This document shows positions 29,301 through 38,230 of a stretch of 64,000 nt of DNA, piece by piece; position 1 is the stretch's first letter; the number at the start of each line of letters is the position of its first letter. The position numbers and the translations under genes were made by a program. Source of the stretch: Closterium sp. NIES-65 (Eukaryota; Streptophyta; Zygnematophyceae; Desmidiales; Closteriaceae); assembly GCA_948144175.1 (NCBI GenBank), contig CANXME010000532.1, forward strand, positions 3,285,001-3,349,000. Direction: 5' to 3'. The notes beneath the pieces are model-generated. The model saw only the letters and a program-made list of their open reading frames with translations. It had not been told where the DNA came from and searched no databases.

Positions 29301-32296
29301 GGGGGTGGGGGGAGGGACGGAGTGCGGTAGGGGAAGAGGCGGTAGTAGGGTACCGACTCGTCGAACGTGACGTCCTGGGAGGACAGAACACGTCGAGAGG
29401 TGGGGTGGTAAAACTGCCACCCAGGGGCGTCGGGGGGGAACCCCAGGAAGACGCAGGGAGAAGCACGAGGGGACAGTTTGTCCGCAGACAGGTCGCGAAC
29501 AAACGCCCGAGATCCCCAGACCCGGAACGCCGACGCATCGCCAACCTTCCCCGTCCACAGCAGGGCTGGGGAGGTCTCCGGTCGAGAGACCCTGGGGTGG
29601 AGGTTGATCTGGTGCGCAGCGTAACTGACCGCAAACGGCCACAGAAAATGGGGAGCAGCCGCATGCATCATGGACGTACGAGCGACGTCCATGACCATGC
29701 CAATGCGGCGCTCAGCAATCCCATTCTGCTGTGGTGAGTCCGGAAGCGTGAAGGTCTGATGGATGCCTCGTGCACGACAGTAGGCACTCAGGAGGCCAGA
29801 GGAGAACTCTCCGCCTCTGTCCGAGTGCAGACGTAAAACAGGGAAGTCAGAGCCAAAGCTCCTCCGAAGCTGGAGACGAGCTGCGCGGATCCAGTCGATC
29901 AACACCTCAGTGACCTCACCCTTGCTGCGCAAGGGGAAGACTGTGGTGTAACGCGAGTAGTCGTCAACCACCAGCAGGAAGTAGCGCTCCTGACCCTGTC
30001 CACGGACGCGGGCTGGGCCCCACACGTCCATGTGAAGCGTCTGCAACGGGGCCTCTGTCGGAGGAAACTGGGAGGAGTGAGGGGCAGCACGCTGGCGCCC
30101 CTCGACACAGGGGACACAGGTGGGGCCAGGGCCCGGAGGAAGGGGAGGGAGAGACCGGGGAAGACCAGACACAAGGACTCGCGAGGCCATGCCTCTGAGC
30201 CGAAGCAGAGAGGGGTGGCCAAGGCGGTGGTGCCAGAGGAGGGTCTCGTGAGACAGACGACGACACGAGCAGGGGGCAGACTCAGGACCAGACCTGGACG
30301 CTGCAGCAAACACCTGACCAGACGAAGGGACCCTACCAGACTCAGCACCTGGAGGAGAAGCAGTGGTCAGTGTGTAGAGGCTCGACCCTGGCCGACGTGT
30401 AAACGTAGCCAGGTGGCGACCTGTATCCGCCTCCGTGCAGTGGGTCACCCGCTGACGAGCAGGGGTGAACTGGTGGACACCCGCATCCTGGAGGTCAGCA
30501 CCACTCACCAAGTTCGTCGAGAACGAGGGGAGGTAGAGACCAGTCAGGGTGCCAGAGGGGGCCGCCGGACACGGGAGGACAGTGGAGAAGCGAGACAGGG
30601 CAGGCCCCCCAGAGGGGTCAGCCAGGGACACCGCAACCGGCCGACTCAGCGGCGTGAGAGTGGTGCGGTCCCTAAAGAAGGAGCGAGACGCTCCAGAGTC
30701 AAGGGTGAAGGTGTGAGAGGCCGAAGCCGACACAGTACCTGAGAGGGCAGACTCACCAGTACCTGAGAGCACAGACGCACTGGCACCTAGAGCAGCAGCC
30801 TCACTAGTACCTGACGCGGCAGTACCAATGCCCGGGTCAGGCGGGAAACACCGGTAACAGTCATCCTCATCACTACCAGTCACAGCATACATAGCAGAGA
30901 GAATAGCATCAAAATCAAGATCATAAATAGCTACACCAGCCCTAGACAGCTCTCCCCAGCGGGGGATCTCAGCGGCCTCCGGAAACTGCTGACGCCAGGC
31001 GTCGGTCAGGCGGCCAAAGCAGCGGCGGGCTGTGTGGGCGCCTCCACACCTCTCCCCTGCACGGTCACCTGTGCGAAGAACGTAGGGGCAGGGACCAAGC
31101 GCACCACCACGCTGACGCTGCAAGTACCACTCACGGAGCTGCTGAGGGCCGGGGACGGTGCGAGAGCGCTGCTGCTGCTGTGGCTGCTGCTGCGGCTGCT
31201 GCTGCTGCTGCTGCTGCTGGCGCTGACCACCCCCAGAGCTGCTCCGCTGGGACGAGCCACTCCGACCCCCGCCTCCACCGCCACCCCCGCCTCCACCGCC
31301 ACCCCCGTCTCCACCGCCACCTCCCCCACCAGGACCGTCGCTCCCACCGCTCCCACCGCCTCCTCCGCTACCACCTCCGCCGCCACCTCCGCCTCCACCG
31401 CCGCCACCAGTACCTCCACTCCCGCCACCACCCCCACCGCCACCCCCACTCCCCCCGCCACCCCCACCGCCTCCTCCACCGCCCCCTCTAGTTCCACCCG
31501 CTCCCTTGCCCCCTTTGCCCTTGCCAGAGCGGCGTCTGCCGCTGGGGGCAGACGCCGCGCCGACCGACTCAAAACCAGTGAGGTCGGCCGCAGCGGCAGA
31601 GGCGACAGAGGGCAGCAGGGGGGAAGGACCACACCCCTCAAAGATGGGGGTGCGAGGGTCACCCCGAGAGGCCCCTACAGCGACAATACTCTTCTCGGCC
31701 GCTAGCAGGGACTCCTCAAGGAGATCGACAGTGAGAGTGGTGGGACAGACAGAGAGAAACTGGTCCCTAACGGCACGAAGGGACTCAGGGAGACGGGTGA
31801 CGAGAAAGTAGAGAGTGATGTACATGGGAGGAGGGTTCGCAGCGCGGAACTCAGCAGGAAGGGCAGCGCGGTAGCGGGTGTCACTAGCACGGAGGTGGGT
31901 AACGAGGTCAGCAACAGTGGGAAAGGAGGCGAGGTCAGGGAAGAGAAACGGTAGCATGAGGCGGCTAAGGGTAGCGGAGGAAGGGGAGGAGTAGCGTGCA
32001 ACTACAGCGTCGTACAAGGCCTGAGCGGTCTTGCACTGACTAAAGTGGGTACGCTCAGAGGAAGGGAGGTGGCGACGCACAGCAAGACGTGCAGCAGCAT
32101 CGCGGGTCGCCCACTTGGAGCGAACGGCAGAGTCAGCATCAGCAGGTGGGGCAGGGACAGCGCCAGAGACAAAGTCAAAGAGAGAGACCTCATCTATCGC
32201 ATCACAGAGTAAGTACAGCTGCAGGTCTTCAATCCAGACGGCAAAGTCAATGGCCCTCCCCTCAGCGTCAAAAGTAAGGACATTGGGGGTGGCCAT
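26336..32296 (-). CDS. Copia BIG Gag-Pol polyprotein (1986 aa, intact)
   Basis: It encodes every protein of a Ty1/copia cycle in one frame. I start it at the ATG at 32296 (MATPNVLTFDAEG) because A and C share this start; the frame is open a further 179 codons upstream as Pro/Arg/Ser repeats. Order: Gag capsid region (1-200); long Gly-rich tract (about 270-350); Gln run and PQQLREWYLQR; the expanded knuckle C403-X13-C417-X3-H421-X4-C426; protease DSGAS at D533; GAG-pre-integrase WHHRLGHPS; integrase D757, D826, E862 (DD35E). A linker of GGAEP-type repeats, a second LSPQELREWFARR motif and Ala/Gly/Pro tracts follows, then RT with YVDD at 1660-1663. RNase H has GHADASWADD, CEAEIYAG and YVDNKAM. 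Copia polyproteins are often 1300-1500 aa; the excess here is low-complexity sequence. Confidence 0.95.
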   Translation of the reverse strand: MATPNVLTFDAEGRAIDFAVWIEDLQLYLLCDAIDEVSLFDFVSGAVPAPPADADSAVRSKWATRDAAARLAVRRHLPSSERTHFSQCKTAQALYDAVVARYSSPSSATLSRLMLPFLFPDLASFPTVADLVTHLRASDTRYRAALPAEFRAANPPPMYITLYFLVTRLPESLRAVRDQFLSVCPTTLTVDLLEESLLAAEKSIVAVGASRGDPRTPIFEGCGPSPLLPSVASAAAADLTGFESVGAASAPSGRRRSGKGKGGKGAGGTRGGGGGGGGGGGGSGGGGGGGGGSGGTGGGGGGGGGGGGGSGGGGGSGGSDGPGGGGGGGDGGGGGGGGGGGGGGRSGSSQRSSSGGGQRQQQQQQQQPQQQPQQQQRSRTVPGPQQLREWYLQRQRGGALGPCPYVLRTGDRAGERCGGAHTARRCFGRLTDAWRQQFPEAAEIPRWGELSRAGVAIYDLDFDAILSAMYAVTGSDEDDCYRCFPPDPGIGTAASGTSEAAALGASASVLSGTGESALSGTVSASASHTFTLDSGASRSFFRDRTTLTPLSRPVAVSLADPSGGPALSRFSTVLPCPAAPSGTLTGLYLPSFSTNLVSGADLQDAGVHQFTPARQRVTHCTEADTGRHLATFTRRPGSSLYTLTTASPPGAESGRVPSSGQVFAAASRSGPESAPCSCRRLSHETLLWHHRLGHPSLLRLRGMASRVLVSGLPRSLPPLPPGPGPTCVPCVEGRQRAAPHSSQFPPTEAPLQTLHMDVWGPARVRGQGQERYFLLVVDDYSRYTTVFPLRSKGEVTEVLIDWIRAARLQLRRSFGSDFPVLRLHSDRGGEFSSGLLSAYCRARGIHQTFTLPDSPQQNGIAERRIGMVMDVARTSMMHAAAPHFLWPFAVSYAAHQINLHPRVSRPETSPALLWTGKVGDASAFRVWGSRAFVRDLSADKLSPRASPCVFLGFPPDAPGWQFYHPTSRRVLSSQDVTFDESVPYYRLFPYRTPSLPPPPLFLVPGPPPVVPLPPQGPAPSGVSQVDAVEPVKVTGDSGAAAGAEPGGAESGGAVPGGAESGGAEPGGAEPGGAVPGGAEPGGAESGSAVPGGAEPGGAAPGGAVSRGSEPGGAVPGGASSRREPLSPQELREWFARRWRRAAGAGGSSAAEGPAAARPAGARTVGAGAAGSEGSPGAGPAEGVGAEPAVGGPTDSAPGTAAGGSGASGGAAGGAAGVGAPAGAAGAVPAVSSVAARPRPYFIPLLQQVLGLTPPPPPLEGPQPVRSQPQLQPASPLPAPSPYTGPTGGLTERREPASRPVSPVRTERASGRGSRQRPPPVPGTHRMSLRPSTAPLRAPLPSPPASSLPALADPESDSLRAASPTVTRLLATAVTDPSFESSAASALVTELVDFAARCRLDYAARLVTESESACPPSVGGECALGTDVLEDRQEEFQCLAAASPRLASVLLAPEGDPDAPDIPTPRSYAEAIEGPYSSQWQAAMDAEMASWKSTGTYVDAVPPPGANIVSGMWIFRVKRPPGSPPVFKARYVARGFSQRQGVDYFQTFSPTPKMTTLRVLLHVAAHRDYELHSLDFSTAFLQGSLHEEIWLRRPPGFTGSFPPGTQWSLRRPVYGLRQAPREWHDTLRTTLAALGFAPSTADPSLFLRTDTSLPPFYILVYVDDLVFATADTAGLAYVKSELQKRHTCTDLGELRSYLGLQITRDRARRTITLTQSHMVQQVLQRFGFTYSSPQATPLPTRHSLSALPSDESVESSGPFAELVGCLMYLMTCTRPDLAYPLSILARFVAPGRHRPEHMAAAKRVLRYLCSTSGMGLVLGGRSPVVLTGHADASWADDQATQRSSQGYTFSLGSGSVSWRATRSSSVLGSSCEAEIYAGAMAAQELRWLTYLLTDLGEQPRSPPVLYVDNKAMLALCREQRLEHRTKHIALRYFLARELQQRGQLRLAYVASEANTADVFTKALAPCDHQRCCTQLGLVPVLPHLLSS

Positions 32297-33279
32297 GGCA
32301 GCAGCTGAAAGTCTCACCGGGCTGGGAGAGTCGGGTAGTGCAGCAGCAGAGGAACACAGCTCAGGGACAGCGGCACGGCTCGGGCGGCTCGGGTTGCTGG
32401 GGCGGCGCGGGCGGCTCGGGCGGCTCGAGCGGCTCAGGCGGCTCGGGCGGCTCGGGCAGCTGGGGCGGCTCGGGCGGCTCGCGCGGCTCGGGCGGCTCGG
32501 GCGGCTCGGGCGGCTCGGGTTGCTGGGGCGGCGCGGGCGGCTCGGGCGGCTGGGCAGTACGGGCGGCTCGTGCGGCGCTGGTGTCGCGACGGGCGGCTCA
32601 CTGGCGGCTCGCGGGCGGCTGCACAGGCGGCTCAGGGACGGCGGCGCGGGCGGCTCAGGGAGCTCACGGGCGGCTGCGACGGGCGGCTCGCGGGCGTCGG
32701 GCGCTAGGGCGTAGGGGCGACGGCGGGCGGCGCTCAGGCGTTCGGGCGGGCGGCCGTAAGGGTGAAAGGGCGGGCGGCGCTCGGGCGCTAGGGCGGGCGG
32801 CCGGCCGTCAGGGCGCTCGGGCGAGGGGCGCACGGGCGCTAGGGCGGGCGGCCGTCAGGGCGCTAGGGCGAGCGGCGCTCGGGCGCTAGGGCGGCCGGCC
32901 GTCAGGGCTCTAGGGCGGGCGGCGCTCGGGCGCTAGGGCGGGCGGCGCTCGGGCGCTAGGGCGGGCGGCGCTCGGGCGCTAGGGCGGGCGGCGCTCGGGC
33001 GCTAGGGCGGGCGGCGCTCGGGCGCTGGGGCGGGCGGCCGTCAGGGCGCTAGGGCGGGCGGCCGTCAGGGCACTAGGGCGGTTGGCGCTCGGGCGCTAGG
33101 GCGGACGGCCGTCACGGCGCTAGGGCGGGCGGTCGTCAGGGCGCTAGGGCGGGCGGCCGTAAGAGGAGGGAGCAGCGGGAGCGCGACGGTAGGGGCGACA
33201 AGCAGGGTCGCTAAAAAAAAAAGAGCGCGCGCCTCGGGGCGCGCTTCGGTGGGCCCTAGGAACAGTCCCTAGGAGGGGA
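32297..33279 (-). repeat. Leader of copia BIG with GC-rich minisatellite
   Basis: Between primer-binding site and gag ATG lies about 1 kb of tandem repeats. A 23-bp unit (plus strand CGCTAGGGCGGGCGGCGCTC...) recurs at about 32740-33165. A 9-bp CGGGCGGCT-type repeat runs from about 32370 to 32560 and reads as Ser-Arg-Pro on the minus strand. On the RNA-sense strand the array is C-biased. No separate gene is supported here. Confidence 0.75.
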
Positions 33280-33294
33280 CCTGCTCTGATTCCA
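33280..33294 (-). promoter_or_regulatory. Primer-binding site of copia BIG
   Basis: The minus strand TGGAATCAGAGCAGG directly abuts the 5' LTR; it differs by one base from the initiator-Met complement TGGTATCAGAGC. Confidence 0.85.
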
Positions 33295-33425
33295 TGAGAA
33301 GAATTGAACGAGAATGAGATGAGTATGAACGAAGTGAGTACAAATAGGAAACCCTAATTGTGTTGTACCCCCTATGGGATACCCCACTATAGCCTACACA
33401 AACAAGTAAGCTATATGTTCTGACA
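33295..33425 (-). repeat. 5' LTR of copia BIG (131 bp)
   Basis: Identical to 25993-26123. Telo-box-like AAACCCTAA lies at 33349-33357 on the plus strand. It is followed by CCGCA at 33426-33430. Confidence 0.95.
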
Positions 33426-33498
33426 CCGCATGTATTTGCTTATGCTCAGCAAGTAACTCCGCGATTTTCTGTACTGAAATATCTCCTTTTCCCTCCAT
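33426..33498 (-). pseudogene. Gypsy K Gag N-terminus (left of BIG insertion)
   Basis: The minus-strand ATG at 33498 reads MEGKGDISVQKIAELLAEHK up to the BIG insertion. Removing BIG and one CCGCA continues in frame into AALPRLEKLLANQ at about 25987. Confidence 0.75.
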
Positions 33499-33928
33499 GT
33501 GGCGATTTACAGGAAGATGCGCGACGAAAATAATCGAATTCTAGGTGCTGGTCGACTTACTGCAAGTCAAGTTGACATTAGGATCGACGAGCGCGAATTC
33601 TGCAGGTCGCGTAAATCTCTCCAGGCGAAATTCACGTCTGATCTTGGCTGTTGAGGAGAAAATCAATCCGAAGGTCCAAATTCCAACTTATTTGGGCAAA
33701 ATTCTCTGGGCCATTGAGATGAAACTCGATCGAACGGTCGAAACTCCAACCTTTCCACCAGTAAATCTGAGGGGTGTTCGAAAACCGAATCGAGGGGGAC
33801 TTCAAAAAATTGCGCGGAACTGGTTTTACATACCCGTATCGGTGCTTTCGTCGTCGCCCCCGCGGTTTTTTGAAGGCCGGAACTAAGCGGTTGAAGACCT
33901 TGCGTGTAAGCCCGCTCTGTTTACCAAG
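33499..33928 (-). promoter_or_regulatory. Gypsy K leader and primer-binding site
   Basis: The minus strand just after the 5' LTR reads TTGGTAAACAGAGCGGGC (33910-33927), an initiator-Met-type site with a small insertion. The rest, to the gag ATG at 33498, is leader sequence. A plus-strand open frame of 113 codons at 33545-33886 has no recognisable features and I do not call it a gene. Confidence 0.6.
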
Positions 33929-34297
33929 TGTGAGGATCTTGGATCGAGCTTAGAAAAGAGAATGTGAATTGAATGAATCACCTGGGTACAACACGAGGCT
34001 ATATATAGGCTCGACACAAGGCCCCGTAACCAGGTGTTACGCAAAGGTTCCGCGGGCCGCGTAGCGTCCCGAACAGATCCTTACCGAATTCGGTAGAAGG
34101 CAATTCGGTGGCAACCGAAAAGCCAGAATCCGGTGCACGTAACCTAGCTCGGTGCTATAACTATAATAAAATATAGGAAAGTATCTAGTTTAGGAAATCA
34201 AGCAATTCATGCATGCATATAATTATCCTATGCTAGAAATAGCATAATAAAGTAAAGGTAAGCAAGCATAGCTGGCATAAGCCGTCGTACTCTCACA
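33929..34297 (-). repeat. 5' LTR of gypsy K (369 bp)
   Basis: The plus strand runs TGTGAGGATCT to ACTCTCACA, with TATATATAG at 34000-34008. It shows numerous differences and small indels against 21450-21812. It is followed by the AGGTA duplication and then copia A sequence. Confidence 0.9.
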
Positions 34298-35840
34298 AGG
34301 TAGCTGTTGACTCTGGTGCGGCTAGGGGTGCTGAGCCTGCGGGTGCCGGGTCGGGGGGTGCAGAGCCTGAGCGTGCGGAGCCTGGGGGTGCTGAGTCTTG
34401 GGGTGCTGAGCCTGGGGGTGCTGAGCCTGGGGTTGCTAAGTCTGGGGGGGCTGAGCCTGGGGTTGCTGAGTCTGGGGGTGCTGAGCCTGAGGGTGCTGAG
34501 CCTGGGGTTGCTGAGTCTGGGGGTGCAGAGCCTAAGGGTGCTGAGCCTGCGCTTGTGGAGTCTGGAGGTCCTGAGCCTGGAGTTCCTTCGGGTGCTTTGT
34601 CCTGGCGGGAGCCGCTCTCTCCACAGCAGCTGCGCGAGTGGTTTGCTTGGCGCTGGAGTCGTGCTACTGGAGCAGAAGCTGCTGAAGGTGCTGGAGCTGG
34701 CGGTGCTGCTGGAGCAGGTGCTTCTGGGGGTACTGGAGCTGGCGCTACTAGAGCTGCTGGGGCTTCTGGTGGTCCTACTGGAACTGTCGGAAATTCCCTT
34801 ACCCTCTCTGGCCCCTGCCCTTCTCCTCTCCTCACTCTGTCCTCGGTCGGTCCTCCTACTCCCACTGTCCGTCCTTGCAGCCCTGTAGCCTCTCTCTCTC
34901 CTTCCCTGGCCCATTCCTCGGTACCACACTCATGCTGTTCCTCTCCCTGCTCACTACCTGTTGGCACAGACAAATTCTTCTCTCTCCTCTCAGCTTTCCC
35001 CTTGCTGTTTCTAATAATAAGCTCGCGTAGCTTACTCACATCTCCGTCCGTCTTGCAATTCCTAACCTACTGCTTGTGCTGGCCTGAGATCTCACATGTA
35101 CGCATGTTGTTGCGATTTCTTGAGTTTAGCACAGAACATACAAGCAATGCAATGTCAATAGCCCGTACCCCCTATATCCTGCCTCCTCTCCTCCCCCTAC
35201 TGCTGCTCCACACCAATCCCTTGGAGGTGGTGGCCTCCTCGACAAGACGAAGGGCCCTCCTCCCATTCCACTAGCCACTGGCACTTAGCCCTCCATCTGC
35301 CGATCCTCCAGCTCGTGGCTACTGCTCCAGCTGGTTCGGGCATTCAACCTGCACGGAAATGAAACATGCATACGCACACAAAACAAATAGCTCCTCCTAA
35401 CTGTTGTCTCCCTTCCTGCCCCTCATGCGGTCCTTCGATGACGTGTTGCCTTGTCTGGCCCCAACCCATCATCCCGGACTCCTCCTCCCCTTTTCCTCGG
35501 TACTCGCTTCTTCAAAGCGCTGTACAAATATACAGTATATACACTCGCCAAGCATTCCCCTTATCTCACGAAAGAACTGGAGCTGCTAAAGGTGCTGGAG
35601 CTGGAGGAAGTACTGGAGCCAGTGCTCCTGGGGGTGCTGGTATTGGTGCTACTGGAGCTGCTGGAGGTGCTGCTGGAGTTGGTGGTGCTGCAGGAGTTGG
35701 AGCTGACGCTGGGGGTGTCCCTGCTGGTTCTGGAGGCGCTGCGCGGCCGCGGGCGTACTTCGTTCCGCTCCTTGAGCAGGTTCTTGGTCTCCCGCCTTCT
35801 ACTGGTTCTGCTCCTTCCTTAGAGTCTATACTGCCTGTCA
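34298..35840 (+). pseudogene. Copia A integrase-RT linker (repeat-rich, decayed)
   Basis: It resumes copia A after gypsy K. A stretch of GGAEP/ESGGAEP-like pentapeptide repeats (15-bp units, 34310-34590) leads to WREPLSPQQLREWFAWRWSR at about 34609-34668 and Ala/Gly-rich sequence to about 34790. From about 34800 to 35570 there is a non-repetitive, non-homologous stretch without copia similarity, possibly a small inserted sequence of unknown origin. At about 35575 the Ala/Gly linker resumes, ending in RAYFVPLLEQVLGL, which BIG matches with RPYFIPLLQQVLGL. Confidence 0.7.
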
Positions 35841-35847
35841 GCCGCAG

Positions 35848-38011
35848 TTGCAGTCACAGTTACAGCTACAGCCCGCCTCCCCACTGCGTGCTCCTTCTCC
35901 TTACACTGGTCCGACCGGAGGTCTTGCTGAGCGTCGTGTGCCTGCGTCTCTTCCTGCGTTGCCTGTTTGTACTGCTTGCATTAGTCGTCGTGGTTCCCGT
36001 CAGCGTCCTCCTCCTGTCCCCGGCACGCACCAAATGGCTCTACGTCCTTTCACTGCTCTGCAGCGTGTCCCTCTGCTGTCTCCTCCTGCGTCCTCCCTTC
36101 CTGTCGGTCCGGACCCGGAGTCTGACTCCCTTCCTGATGCTAGTCCTACTGTCACGCGTCTCCTGGCCACTGTTGTCACTGACCCTTCCTTTGAGTCTAC
36201 TGCTGCGTTTGCTCTTGTTGCTGAGCTTGTCGATTTTGGTGCTCGCTCCCGTCTAGACTACGCCACTAGTCTTGTTGCTGAGTCTGAGTCTGTCTGTCCT
36301 TCGTCCGTCGGGGGTGAGTGTGCCCTTAGCACGGACGTCCTTGAGGACAGGCAGGAGGAGTTCCACTGCTTTGCTGCTGCTGCTTTACCTCATCTCATGT
36401 CCATGCTGATTGCCCCTAAGGGAGACCCGAATGCACCAGACATCCCGACCCCGCACTCTTACGCAGAGGCGATAGAGGGTCCCTATTCCTCTCAGTGGCA
36501 GTCAGCCATGGACGCAGAGATGGCTCCCTGGAAGTCCACAGGCACCTACGTCGACGAGGTTCCCCCACCTGGGGCCAACCATGTCGATGGCATGTGGATT
36601 TTCAGGGTGAAGTGGCCGCCGGGTTCTCCGCTTGTCTTCATGGCGCGGTACGTGGCTCGAGGCTTCAGTCAGCGGCAGGGAGTTGACTACTTTCAAACCC
36701 CAAAGATGACTACTCTTCGGGTGCTGCTGCACATTGCCACTCAGCGTGACTACGAGCTTCACTATCTTGACTTCAGGACAGCCTTCCTATCGGGCAGCCT
36801 ACACGAGGAGATCTGGCTACGCCGCCCACCTGGCTTCACTTGGTCGTTTCCTCTTGGTACCCAGTGGAGCCTCCGGCGGCCAGTCTACGGTCTCCGCCAG
36901 GCGCCACGTGAGTGGCACGACACACTGAGGACTACGCTTGCGGCTCTTTGGTTTGCTCCTTCTACTGCTGACCCGTCGCTGTTTCTGCGCACCGACACTA
37001 CTATGCCGCCGTTCTACATCCTCGTGTACGTCGACGAATTGGTTTTCGCTACTGCTGACACTGCTGGACTGGCCCTAACGAAAGTCCGAGCTGCAGAAGA
37101 GACACACGTGCACAGACCTGGGTGAGCTGCGCAGCTATCTTGGCTTGCAGATCACCCGTGACAGAGCACGGCGCACCATTACCTTGACTCAGTCACACAT
37201 GGTGCAGCAGGTCCTTCAGCGCTTCAACGACACGTACTCCTCGCCTCAGGCCACTCCTCTGTCTACTCGCCACTCGCTCTCAGCTCTGCCTTCGGATGAG
37301 TCCGTAGAGCCGAGTGGCCCGTATCCAGAGCTTGTTGGCTGCGTCATGTACCTGATGACCTGCACTCGACCTGACTTGGCATACCCTTTTAGCATCTTGG
37401 CTTGCTATGTTGCTCCTGGGAGACACCGACCAGAGCACATGGCTGCAGCTAAGAGGGTGTTGCGCTACTTGTGCAGTACGTCGGGCATGGGGCTCGTGCT
37501 TGGAGGACGGGCTCAAGTTGTCCTTACTGGTCACGCAGATGCTTCTTGGGTTGACGACTTGGCTACGCAGCGGTCGTCACAGGGTTACACCTTCAGCCTT
37601 AGTTTCGGCTCTGTTTCGTGGCGGTCCAACCGCTCTTCTTCCGTTCTCAGCTCCAGTTGTGAGGCTAAGATCTATGCTGGGGCCATGGCTGTACAGGAGT
37701 TATGCTGGCTTACCTACCTGCTAACCGACTTGGGAGAGGTGCCTCGTTCTCCTCCAAATCTGTACGTCGTCAACAACGCCATGCTTGCCTTGTGTGAGGA
37801 GCACAAACTAGAGCACAGAACGAAGCATATTGTTCTGCGCTATTTCCTTTCTCAAGAGTTGCAGCAGCGGGGTCAGCTTTGCCTTGCTTACGTGGCCACT
37901 TGGGCCAACAATGCTGATACCTTCGCCAAGGTGCTTCAGCCTTGTGATCATCAGCGTTTCTGTACTATGTTAGGTCTTGTGCCTACCTGGCCTCACTTGC
38001 TTACCTCTTGA
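35848..38011 (+). pseudogene. Copia A reverse transcriptase and RNase H
   Basis: RT begins in the frame containing SYAEAIEGPYSSQWQSAMDAEM (about 36460-36525) and has GMWIFRVKWPPGSP, YVARGFSQRQGVDYFQ and RRPVYGLRQAPREW. The active site reads YVDELV rather than YVDDLV, changing a catalytic Asp. A frameshift near 37090 moves the rest into another frame (MQITRDRARRTITLTQSH at 37145), which runs through RPDLAYPFSILA and RNase H (GHADASWVDD, SCEAKIYAGAM with the Glu changed to Lys, YVVNNAM). It ends at 38011. Confidence 0.9.
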
Positions 38012-38230
38012 CTTTGCTTGTACTATGATCTATATATACCTGCACCTGCTTGCTTACACTTGCTAGGTGGAGATCACTGTCTTCCTTGTTCACTTTGATT
38101 TATAATCTAGCATGTGAATTGGCCTTGTGGCCTTATACTTGTGCTCAGAATGCGTGGTGACGTTGTGATCCACCCTGAGCTTGACCTTGCCTTGTTCTCT
38201 TGCTTGTCCCCCACTTTGACTATGGGGGTG
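38012..38230 (+). other. 3' untranslated region of copia A with conserved block
   Basis: TATATATA lies at about 38033, the conserved GTGAATTGGCCTTGTGGCCTT at 38112-38134 and GTGATCCACCCTGAGC at about 38164-38180. It ends in polypurine ATGGGGGTG at 38222-38230. Confidence 0.6.

Larger units (their letters stand above)
25993..33425 (-). mobile_element. Copia BIG: intact, very young short-LTR copia inside gypsy K
   Basis: A minus-strand element with 131-bp LTRs that I read as identical, CCGCA duplicated at 25988-25992 and 33426-33430, an initiator-Met primer site, a polypurine tract and a single uninterrupted gag-pol frame. It sits within the gypsy K gag. All catalytic motifs are intact. It is the best candidate in the window for a currently competent element. 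Confidence 0.95.
21450..34297 (-). mobile_element. Gypsy/chromovirus element K inserted in copia A, split by copia BIG
   Basis: A minus-strand Ty3/gypsy element with LTRs at 33929-34297 (5') and 21450-21812 (3'), flanked by AGGTA at 21445-21449 and 34298-34302. Order on the minus strand is LTR, primer site, gag start (33498), [BIG insertion 25993-33425], gag zinc knuckle, protease, RT, RNase H, integrase, chromodomain, polypurine tract, LTR. The pol frame has several stops and the integrase has an internal deletion, so it is inactive. Confidence 0.9.

Noticed and set aside
33545-33886. 113-codon plus-strand open frame
   Set aside because: It lies antisense in the leader of gypsy K, between the primer site and the gag start, and has no recognisable motif.
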